From contig JALWRV010000410.1 of NCBI GenBank assembly GCA_027080545.1, positions 1 to 11,061 on the forward strand: a DNA stretch of 11,061 bases, in the 5' to 3' direction. Positions 1 to 5,228 of this stretch are shown piece by piece; the first letter of the stretch is position 1, and each line of letters starts with the position of its first letter. Source of the DNA: Parvularculaceae bacterium. Lineage in GTDB: Bacteria; Pseudomonadota; Alphaproteobacteria; Caulobacterales; Parvularculaceae. Below the pieces are notes generated by a model. That model did no database searches and had not been told where the DNA came from. It saw nothing but the letters and a program-made list of their open reading frames with translations. Position numbers and translations under genes: made by a program.

Positions 1-899
1 GTAAGACAGATTGGCGAAACCACCCTCAAGGGCAGGCTTTGGCACGTGCGCCATTGATCCACTGGCTGGGGACGCGGAGCCATAGATGCCATGATTGGCG
101 TCCTACCTTGGCGCGTCCGTTGCGAGGTCTAAAAGTGTTGGATATGACCCGCATTCTTGCCGGGCCTGTGACAACCCGAACCTTGGCGGGCTTTGGGGCA
201 ACATGTTTGCGCATCGATCCTCCGGGTTGGGATGAAATGAATGTGGTTCCCGACATCATGTTGGGAAAACGCAGCGCCAGTCTTGATTTGACCAAAAAAC
301 CGGATCGCCAGAAATTCGAGCATCTGATTGCCCAAGCCGATATGTTCATCCATGGATTGAGACCTGGAGCTTTGGCGGGGCTGGGGCTTGATAAAAAAAC
401 GCGACAAAGCCTGAACCCTAACCTGATGGAGGTTTCGCTATGCGCATTTGGTTGGGATGGCCCTTGGGCGCGAAGGCGCGGCTATGACAGTTTGGTACAA
501 ATGAGCTGTGGCATTGCTCATGCAGGTATAGTGTGGGCAGAGGCTTCTCGCCCAACGCCCTTGCCGGTGCAGGCGCTGGATCACGCTACCGGTTACATGA
601 TGGCCGCTGCTGCTATGCGTTTGCTGGCTTGTGGTGTCGAGGGACAAGGTCCAACAGTGGCCAAACTGTCTCTCGCCCGCACGGCCAACTTGCTGCTGGC
701 CCATAAACAACAAGCCCATGAACAGCAAGAATGGGCACGAGAGAATATAACCGCGCAGCCTGTAGATTATGAGGATGAAATAGAGCAGATGCCGTGGGGA
801 AAAGCCAAGCGTCTTCGCCCGCCACTGGAAATGGAAGGAATACCGATGCAGTGGCAAACCGCAGCGTCCAACTTGGGGGCGAGTGAGCCCGTGTGGTAG
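1..899 (+). CDS. Family III (CaiB/BaiF) CoA transferase, 5'-truncated by the window edge
   Basis: The reading frame is open from base 3 to the TAG at 897-899, so the gene begins upstream; the first potential start inside the window (TTG at 39) is only an internal Leu. The visible 299 residues match the later part of the longer (about 450-residue) CoA transferases, whose N-terminal part is missing here. A tract containing HPQG is followed by the family core: RPLRGLKVLDMTRILAGP (about 117-170), a GKRSASLDL segment, HGLRPGALAGLGL, and GYDSLVQMSCGIA. The Asp of ALDHATGY (codon 579-581) aligns with the Asp that forms the acyl-anhydride intermediate in formyl-CoA transferase. Such enzymes move CoA between carboxylic acids in the cytoplasm; the substrate cannot be told from sequence. 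The C-terminus looks complete. The gene converges on the acyltransferase, leaving 6 bp between stops and no visible terminator. Confidence 0.88.
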   Translation, partial: KTDWRNHPQGQALARAPLIHWLGTRSHRCHDWRPTLARPLRGLKVLDMTRILAGPVTTRTLAGFGATCLRIDPPGWDEMNVVPDIMLGKRSASLDLTKKPDRQKFEHLIAQADMFIHGLRPGALAGLGLDKKTRQSLNPNLMEVSLCAFGWDGPWARRRGYDSLVQMSCGIAHAGIVWAEASRPTPLPVQALDHATGYMMAAAAMRLLACGVEGQGPTVAKLSLARTANLLLAHKQQAHEQQEWARENITAQPVDYEDEIEQMPWGKAKRLRPPLEMEGIPMQWQTAASNLGASEPVW

Positions 900-905
900 G
901 GGCCT

Positions 906-1508
906 TTAAATATAATCGCTTTTGTTGGCTGGGATTTTGGCTTCTACATCATCATAAACGGCAGCAATTTTTTTCATGTCTGCTTCATAATCGCCGCTCG
1001 GATGCAACATTCCCCGAACCCCCACTTGCTTGCGACCAAAATCTAACACGCCAAAAACAATAGGTACCTTGGCCTGAAGGGCGATGTGATAAAACCCGGA
1101 CTTCCAGCGCTCTCCTTTGCTTCTGGTTCCTTCCGGGGCAATCACCAGCATTAGTTCCTCGGCTTCATCAAAGGCTTGGGCGATTTGGCCGACGAGATCC
1201 TTGCTGCTCTCGCGATCCAATGGTTGGCCGCCTAAATATTTCATCACCCAACCAAATGGCCCCTCAAATAAAGAGGCTTTGGCGATGATGGTAATGCGCA
1301 GGCGAAAGTGCAGGGCAGCAGCAAAGCCCGCCATAAAATCCAAATTGGACGTATGGGGCGCTACGATGATGACAAATTTTTTGTCATTGGGTATTTCCCC
1401 GGTAAAATGCCATCCTAAAAGCCGATAGGCGCCAGCCCATAAAAACCGGACGCTCTCGTAAATCCACGAACCCCGTTCGCCAGTGTGAGGGGGAAAAAAG
1501 GAAGACAC
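906..1508 (-). CDS. PlsC-like lysophospholipid / 1-acylglycerol-3-phosphate acyltransferase family protein
   Basis: About 200 residues with the acyltransferase motifs in order. Numbered from the upstream ATG at 1562, they are: APHTSNLDF with the catalytic HX4D (H70, D75); KASLFEGPFGWVMKYLGG (95-112), the acyl-acceptor region; PEGTRS (143-148), which binds the acceptor phosphate; and VPIVFGVLDF (166-175). Enzymes of this family transfer an acyl group from acyl-CoA or acyl-ACP to a lysophospholipid or similar acceptor at the inner face of the membrane. An aromatic/hydrophobic stretch (about residues 33-52) may anchor it to the bilayer. I prefer the GTG at 1508 as start because a GGAGAGG sequence lies 4 nt before it. 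The longer ATG start at 1562 has no ribosome binding site and would add an Arg/Pro-rich 18-residue tail that looks non-coding. The acceptor is unknown, so it may be a general phospholipid or an ornithine-lipid type enzyme rather than the main PlsC. Confidence 0.85.
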   Translation of the reverse strand: MSSFFPPHTGERGSWIYESVRFLWAGAYRLLGWHFTGEIPNDKKFVIIVAPHTSNLDFMAGFAAALHFRLRITIIAKASLFEGPFGWVMKYLGGQPLDRESSKDLVGQIAQAFDEAEELMLVIAPEGTRSKGERWKSGFYHIALQAKVPIVFGVLDFGRKQVGVRGMLHPSGDYEADMKKIAAVYDDVEAKIPANKSDYI

Positions 1509-1512
1509 ATGA

Positions 1513-1519
1513 CCTCTCC
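1513..1519 (-). promoter_or_regulatory. Ribosome binding site deciding the acyltransferase start
   Basis: On the minus strand GGAGAGG lies 4 nt upstream of the GTG at 1508-1506. The alternative ATG at 1562 is preceded by GACCCCCGAAT, which has no Shine-Dalgarno character. An ATG overlapping the GTG by two bases is in another frame and leads to an unrelated short reading frame. Confidence 0.5.
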
Positions 1520-1618
1520 GGCTAGATATTGCGGGTGCGCCCCGAGGGATTGTCGGAGCCATTCGGGGGTCTTTATGCCTATAGCCGTTTCATGGTGCAA
1601 ATAATGATGCGATGGCGC

Positions 1619-1648
1619 ATTATATGTTCTTCTAATGTTCTATATCCA
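1619..1648 (-). promoter_or_regulatory. Candidate sigma70-type promoter for the acyltransferase
   Basis: Read on the minus strand, TGGATA (1648-1643; 4 of 6 matches to TTGACA) is followed by an 18-nt spacer and a perfect TATAAT (1624-1619). Transcription would begin near 1612, leaving a leader of about 100 nt before the preferred GTG start. The -10 box is strong and the -35 weak. Found by eye only. Confidence 0.4.
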
Positions 1649-1734
1649 TACCCTCTGCCCATACCCATTGACCGATCCGGATGGTTTCCAGCAGGCAAGG
1701 GGGGCCTTAAGTCAGGCTTTGTTAAGGATGGGGT

Positions 1735-1764
1735 TTGCCAATTCGGTGGGAAAAATGCTATCCT
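1735..1764 (+). promoter_or_regulatory. Candidate sigma70-type promoter for the unknown F/D/G-rich gene
   Basis: TTGCCA (1735-1740; 5 of 6 matches) and TATCCT (1759-1764; 4 of 6) are separated by 18 nt. The start of transcription would be near 1771, about 43 nt before the ATG at 1814. Position and direction fit the downstream gene. As no terminator is evident after that gene, this promoter could also feed nuoH, which is inference. Confidence 0.4.
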
Positions 1765-1813
1765 CCGACAGTCATAGAGAGACGATGTCAAACAGGGGTT
1801 ATGAGACAAGCCG

Positions 1814-2386
1814 ATGATCAGTAAATTTTTCAATTTTGCCGCACGCGCCGATGCCTATCAATCAGGTGGGCCTGCCTTCACCATAGGTAATTCTTTTGGG
1901 ATTGTGGATTTCTTCGAAGCGCGTTTTCAGGCCCCCGGCATTACGCCGGCTTTTGAGCAGTTTGGCTTTACCGTACGCTATCTTGAAGGCTTTCAGGATG
2001 GATTTTTTGTTGATCAAAATCTTGATACCCCGCGCGCGTCATCTTCCTTTGCGGACCAAGAGCTTGATCTCGACCGTTTTACAGATCGGGGTGGGGTTGA
2101 TAAATTTTTTGACGCTGGAACGGACGGGGTCGGCTTTGACGGTCCCGGCGTTTTGAGTTTTGTCGATGAGACGGTTCGTACGGGCTTTACGGACGGGTTT
2201 GACTGGTTTGATTCGGTTTTGAACACAGGCAGCTTTAGCGGTGGTGATGATTTGGCCGGGGCAGGCCTTACAGAACTCTCCCCAGCCTTGGTCAGTGCCA
2301 ATCTGTTCTTGCCCAATATTGGGATATTCGGAGATTTGCCGCGTCTTTCTCCTGAAAATCTCGACTTTTTTGACGGCAATATCTAA
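1814..2386 (+). CDS. Hypothetical Phe/Asp/Gly-rich acidic protein, 190 residues
   Basis: I do not recognise this protein. The first in-frame ATG is at 1814, because a stop lies four codons upstream; no good Shine-Dalgarno is adjacent (AGGGG sits 17 nt away). By hand count it has about 28 Phe (15%), 22 Asp and 25 Gly, no Cys and no His, only 2 Lys and 8 Arg, so its net charge is strongly negative. Phe recurs next to Gly or Asp: FFEARF, GFQDGFF, KFFDAGTDGVGFDG, GFTDGFDWFD and, at the extreme C-terminus, DFFDGNI. These look like degenerate repeats, denser in the middle (about residues 85-145). There is no signal peptide and no clear membrane helix. Codon use resembles the neighbours. It lies between a divergent acyltransferase and nuoH, in the nuo direction, with a candidate promoter in front. 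The reading frame could in principle be fortuitous, but its length, position and promoter favour a real gene. Confidence 0.55.
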   Translation: MISKFFNFAARADAYQSGGPAFTIGNSFGIVDFFEARFQAPGITPAFEQFGFTVRYLEGFQDGFFVDQNLDTPRASSSFADQELDLDRFTDRGGVDKFFDAGTDGVGFDGPGVLSFVDETVRTGFTDGFDWFDSVLNTGSFSGGDDLAGAGLTELSPALVSANLFLPNIGIFGDLPRLSPENLDFFDGNI

Positions 2387-2560
2387 TTTCACCCGGCTTT
2401 ATTGGCTGTTCATCGCGTGTGGGAGCGGCGCTTTTGCGTTCGCATCAGCATGTCTACCCATGGGATGAAACGGCTTCCAAAAGGGGCGCTGACAGACGCT
2501 GATAGGCGGGGGCGGGGTGTGAGCATTTTTTTTCAAGAATCGGGCATTTCTCTGTGAGTT

Positions 2561-2598
2561 TGGCTTCACTCTATGGGGCAAGCAGGCTAGAGAAGCCA
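2561..2598 (+). promoter_or_regulatory. Possible leader hairpin covering the nuoH ribosome binding site
   Basis: TGGCTTC (2561-2567) and GAAGCCA (2592-2598) are perfectly complementary. After a 2-nt bulge, TCT (2570-2572) can also pair with AGA (2589-2591), giving about 10 pairs around a 16-nt loop. The 3' arm contains AGAGAAG (2589-2595), the probable Shine-Dalgarno for the nuoH ATG at 2603, so the folded form would hide it. A run of eight T at 2526-2533 lies further upstream but has no stem before it, so I do not call a terminator. In the whole 2387-2602 spacer I found no convincing promoter. Confidence 0.35.
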
Positions 2599-2602
2599 CA
2601 CT

Positions 2603-3673
2603 ATGGAAGCAATCTGGACCTTCTTGAGCGAACGCAATTGGGACGCCCCATTGATGGGTGCCCTGACCACAGCATTGCAAACGCTGGGGCTGATGATTGT
2701 GCTGTTGATTGCCTTGGCCTTTTTGCTGCTATTTGACCGCAAGGTTTGGGCGGCAGTGCAGATGCGTAAAGGGCCGAATGTGGTTGGGGCCTTTGGCCTA
2801 TTGCAGTCTTTTGCCGATTTTTTCAAATTTGTGCTGAAAGAAATCATTGTGCCCAGCGGCGCTGACAAGGCCGTGTTTTTGCTGGCCCCTTTCATTTCCT
2901 TCGTTCTGGCTTTTATCGGTTGGGCCGTGGTGCCCGTGGCGCAAGGGTGGGTTATCTCCGACATTAATGTGGGCATCTTATATTTGTTTGCCGTGTCGTC
3001 GTTGGGGGTTTACGGGATCATCATGGGCGGTTGGGCCTCAAACTCGAAATATCCCTTTTTGGGATCGCTACGCTCTGCGGCGCAAATGATTTCCTACGAG
3101 GTCTCTCTCGGTTTCATTATCATCTCGGTGATTTTGCTGGTGGGCTCCTTAAACCTCACCGATATTGTGAACAGCCAGGATCGCGGGCAGGGGATGTTAA
3201 ACTGGCATTTCATTCCGCTATTCCCCCTGTTTGTGATGTTCTTCATCTCGGCCTTGGCAGAAACCAACCGCCCGCCCTTTGATTTGCCGGAAGCAGAATC
3301 CGAACTGGTTGCTGGCTATCAGGTCGAATATTCATCCACCGCCTATTTGCTGTTTATGATTGGCGAATATCTCAACATTGTGTTGATGGGGGCTATGACC
3401 ACCATTTTATTTTTGGGCGGCTGGAAATCACCCATTGATATAGCCCCGCTCAACCAGCTTGGCCTGTTCTGGTTCGGGGCCAAAGTGGTGTTCATTTTCT
3501 TCCTGTTTGCCATGGTCAAGGCCATTGTGCCGCGCTATCGCTATGATCAGCTCATGCGCATTGGCTGGAAACTCTTTCTGCCCACCTCGATCGCCTATCT
3601 CATCGGGGTCGCGGGGCTGATGTTGTTGTTTCCGGGACTTGCGGACTGGTTCCAAAGCTGGAGGGCTGGCTAA
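2603..3673 (+). CDS. nuoH: NADH-quinone oxidoreductase subunit H
   Basis: This is the 356-residue multi-spanning membrane subunit (ND1 homologue) that joins the membrane arm to the peripheral arm and forms much of the ubiquinone cavity. Recognisable blocks are FDRKVWAAVQMRKGPNVVG (44-62), LAPFISFVLAFIGWAVVPV (94-112), GWVISDINVGILYLF (115-129), IIMGGWASNSKYPFLGSLR (139-157), SYEVSLGF (164-171) and ETNRPPFDLPEAESEL (220-235). The last is the acidic loop that lines the quinone channel and couples it to proton pumping. Length and start agree with the family. The start ATG has AGAGAAG 7 nt upstream. Its TAA shares one base with the nuoI start codon (TAATG), so the two are probably coupled in translation. 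In most bacteria nuoG lies directly upstream; here the unknown F/D/G-rich gene does. Confidence 0.97.
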   Translation: MEAIWTFLSERNWDAPLMGALTTALQTLGLMIVLLIALAFLLLFDRKVWAAVQMRKGPNVVGAFGLLQSFADFFKFVLKEIIVPSGADKAVFLLAPFISFVLAFIGWAVVPVAQGWVISDINVGILYLFAVSSLGVYGIIMGGWASNSKYPFLGSLRSAAQMISYEVSLGFIIISVILLVGSLNLTDIVNSQDRGQGMLNWHFIPLFPLFVMFFISALAETNRPPFDLPEAESELVAGYQVEYSSTAYLLFMIGEYLNIVLMGAMTTILFLGGWKSPIDIAPLNQLGLFWFGAKVVFIFFLFAMVKAIVPRYRYDQLMRIGWKLFLPTSIAYLIGVAGLMLLFPGLADWFQSWRAG

Positions 3674-4161
3674 TGTCTCGGATCGCTCAAGCCATCAATG
3701 GGGCCTTGCAAAAGGATTTTCTCGGCGCCTTCTTCCTCGCCATGAAATATTATTTCCGTCCTAAGGCGACGATCAACTATCCTTTTGAAAAAGGCCCGCT
3801 CTCCCCGCGCTTTCGTGGCGAACATGCTCTGCGGCGCTATCCCAATGGCGAAGAGCGTTGCATTGCATGCAAGCTCTGCGAAGCGGTATGTCCGGCCCAA
3901 GCCATCACCATCGAAGCCGAGCCACGCGAAGACGGCTCACGCCGCACCACGCGCTATGATATTGATATGACCAAATGTATCTATTGTGGCTTTTGCCAAG
4001 AGGCTTGTCCGGTAGATGCGATCGTTGAGGGGCCAAATTTTGAATTCGCCACTGAAACCCGTGAAGAGCTGTTTTATGACAAGGAGCGATTGTTGGAAAA
4101 TGGTGATCGCTGGGAACGTGAAATTGCAAAAAATCTAGAACTTGATGAACCCTATCGTTAA
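3673..4161 (+). CDS. nuoI: NADH-quinone oxidoreductase subunit I, 2x[4Fe-4S] ferredoxin-like
   Basis: This 162-residue protein is the TYKY/NDUFS8-type subunit, which carries the N6a and N6b clusters and passes electrons toward the terminal cluster next to the quinone site. Two complete 8Fe-ferredoxin motifs are present: CIACKLCEAVCP (Cys63, 66, 69, 73) and CIYCGFCQEACP (Cys102, 105, 108, 112), so no ligand is missing. The preceding FRGEHALRRYPNGEERC segment is the usual lead-in, and the N-terminal amphipathic region (about 16-30) lies on the membrane arm. A strong GGAGGG (3660-3665) inside the nuoH end sits 7 nt from the ATG, which overlaps the nuoH stop by one base. A 36-bp gap separates it from nuoJ. 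Confidence 0.97.
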   Translation: MSRIAQAINGALQKDFLGAFFLAMKYYFRPKATINYPFEKGPLSPRFRGEHALRRYPNGEERCIACKLCEAVCPAQAITIEAEPREDGSRRTTRYDIDMTKCIYCGFCQEACPVDAIVEGPNFEFATETREELFYDKERLLENGDRWEREIAKNLELDEPYR

Positions 4162-4197
4162 GCTCGACCAACCGGCCTTTGGCCAAAAGAAGATCAG

Positions 4198-4848
4198 ATG
4201 AATTTCGCCGAGATCATGTTTTATATTTTCGCTACCTTGACCATTGGGTCAGGGTTGATGGTGATATTTTCCCGCAATCCGGTTCATTCGGTATTGTTCC
4301 TGATTTTTGCCTTTATCAATACGGCAGGCTTGTTTGTGCTCATGGGGGCGGAATATTTGGCCATGCTGTTGGTGGTGGTTTATGTGGGCGCGGTGGCCGT
4401 GCTGTTCTTGTTTGTGGTGATGATGCTGGATATTGATTTTGCCGAACTAAAAGGTGGCATGGTCAAAATAGCGCCTTTGGGGGTTCCGGTTGCGGTCGCG
4501 CTTTTGGTCGAGTTGGGGCTGGTTGTGGGCACATGGGCGTTTCCGAAAAATGCTGAGCTTGCGCGCGTCCATCCCTATTTCACCGGTGCCGAAACCAGCG
4601 CGGTGCTGGATGGCCCCAATAACACCGAAGCCCTAGGGCTCATTCTCTACACCGACTATGTGCATTACTTCCAAATCGCCGGGATGATTTTGCTGGTCGC
4701 CATGATCGGCGCGATTTTGCTTACATTCCGCGAGCGCAAAGGGATCAAAAAGCAGGATGTTGCAGCCCAAGTCGGGCGCAATCGCGAAGACAGCTACGAG
4801 ATATTACGGCCCGCTTCGGGCGAGGGCATCAAAGGCAAGGGCGCTTAA
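4198..4848 (+). CDS. nuoJ: NADH-quinone oxidoreductase subunit J
   Basis: A 216-residue membrane subunit (ND6 homologue), normally with five transmembrane helices. The hallmark is the third-helix block EYLAMLLVVVYVGAVAVLF (about 52-70), which holds the pi-bulge that switches during turnover and connects the quinone cavity with the E-channel. It is followed by FVVMMLDIDFAELKGG. A long periplasmic stretch (about 115-150) and the last helix HYFQIAGMILLVAMIGAILL come next, then a basic cytoplasmic tail (FRERKGIKKQD). AGAAGA (4188-4193) lies 4 nt before the ATG, and 27 bp separate its stop from nuoK. Nothing is missing or shifted relative to the family. Confidence 0.96.
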   Translation: MNFAEIMFYIFATLTIGSGLMVIFSRNPVHSVLFLIFAFINTAGLFVLMGAEYLAMLLVVVYVGAVAVLFLFVVMMLDIDFAELKGGMVKIAPLGVPVAVALLVELGLVVGTWAFPKNAELARVHPYFTGAETSAVLDGPNNTEALGLILYTDYVHYFQIAGMILLVAMIGAILLTFRERKGIKKQDVAAQVGRNREDSYEILRPASGEGIKGKGA

Positions 4849-4851
4849 CGG

Positions 4852-4875
4852 CGACTTTTAAGTCGAGGAATTACG
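4852..4875 (+). promoter_or_regulatory. nuoK ribosome binding site with an adjoining small inverted repeat
   Basis: GAGGA (4865-4869) lies 6 nt before the ATG at 4876 and supports that start over the internal ATG at 4900, which has no comparable site. CGACTT-TT-AAGTCG (4852-4865) is a perfect 6-bp inverted repeat whose last base is the first base of the Shine-Dalgarno. With a usable loop only four pairs remain, so any effect on translation would be modest. Confidence 0.35.
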
Positions 4876-5208
4876 ATGGAAACGGCAGTAGAAACAAGCA
4901 TGGACATTGCGCTCGGTCACTATCTCGTGGTCGCGGCAATCCTCTTTGCCATCGGGGTCGCAGGTATTTTTCTTAATCGTAAAAACCTGATTGTTATCTT
5001 GATGTCGATTGAGTTGATGTTACTGGCGGTGAATATCAACTTTGTCGCTTTCTCTCAATTTTTGGGCGACCTGACGGGGCAGGTTTTTGCCTTCATGATT
5101 TTGACCGTTGCGGCTGCGGAAGCGGCAATTGGTTTGGCTATTTTGGTGACGTTTTTCCGCAATCGCGGTGACATCTCGGTGGATGATGCCAGCGCCATGA
5201 AAAACTGA
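4876..5208 (+). CDS. nuoK: NADH-quinone oxidoreductase subunit K
   Basis: A 110-residue, three-helix membrane subunit (ND4L homologue) of the proton-pumping arm. Both essential buried glutamates are present: E46 in SIELMLLAVNINFVAFS and E82 in VAAAEAAIGLAILV. They correspond to E36 and E72 of the E. coli protein. The family usually opens at a sequence like MDIALGHYLVVAAILF, which here begins at residue 9, so eight extra N-terminal residues are predicted. The ribosome binding site favours the longer form, but a start at 4900 is possible. The gene sits 27 bp after nuoJ and 20 bp before nuoL. Confidence 0.96.
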   Translation: METAVETSMDIALGHYLVVAAILFAIGVAGIFLNRKNLIVILMSIELMLLAVNINFVAFSQFLGDLTGQVFAFMILTVAAAEAAIGLAILVTFFRNRGDISVDDASAMKN

Positions 5209-5228
5209 ACAGTGAGATTGGTTGGATA

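Larger units (their letters stand above)
1509..1813. other. Divergent intergenic region between the acyltransferase and the unknown F/D/G-rich gene
   Basis: This roughly 305-bp spacer separates two genes transcribed away from each other. It holds one candidate sigma70-type promoter per strand (listed separately) and an imperfect inverted repeat at 1604-1623 (ATGCG-ATGG-CGCAT core, extendable by three pairs including one G-T). The repeat overlaps the minus-strand -10 box, where it could act as an operator or lie at the start of the transcript. The sequence around 1642-1672 is rich in ATACCC/CCATTG-like tracts with no clear repeat unit. No RNA gene, attachment site or mobile-element end is visible. 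Confidence 0.6.

Noticed and set aside
438..857. Minus-strand 139-codon frame opposite the CoA transferase
   Set aside because: The plus strand shows clear CoA transferase motifs over the same bases; the antisense product resembles no known protein.
39..899. TTG at 39 as the true start of the CoA transferase
   Set aside because: The frame stays open to the window edge, the upstream residues (HPQG tract) match the family, and the N-terminal part of this long-form family is missing.
1529..1777. An 82-codon plus-strand frame across the divergent spacer
   Set aside because: It overlaps the acyltransferase start region and both candidate promoters, has no ribosome binding site, and shows no recognisable protein feature.
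2014..2392. Two minus-strand reading frames (2014-2379 and 2039-2392) opposite the F/D/G-rich gene
   Set aside because: Their products are low-complexity Ser/Pro/Lys-rich sequences that look like reverse-complement by-products of the repetitive Phe/Asp/Gly codons, with no recognisable domain; the plus-strand frame is longer and has a candidate promoter.
2521..2540. Run of eight T at 2526-2533 as a terminator of the upstream gene
   Set aside because: The GC-rich sequence before it (2505-2524) has no complementary arm, so no intrinsic terminator hairpin can be drawn.
4174..4187. GGCC-TTT-GGCC and the perfect palindrome TTTGGCCAAA before nuoJ
   Set aside because: Too short to be a stable hairpin, and inside a co-transcribed operon; most likely chance.
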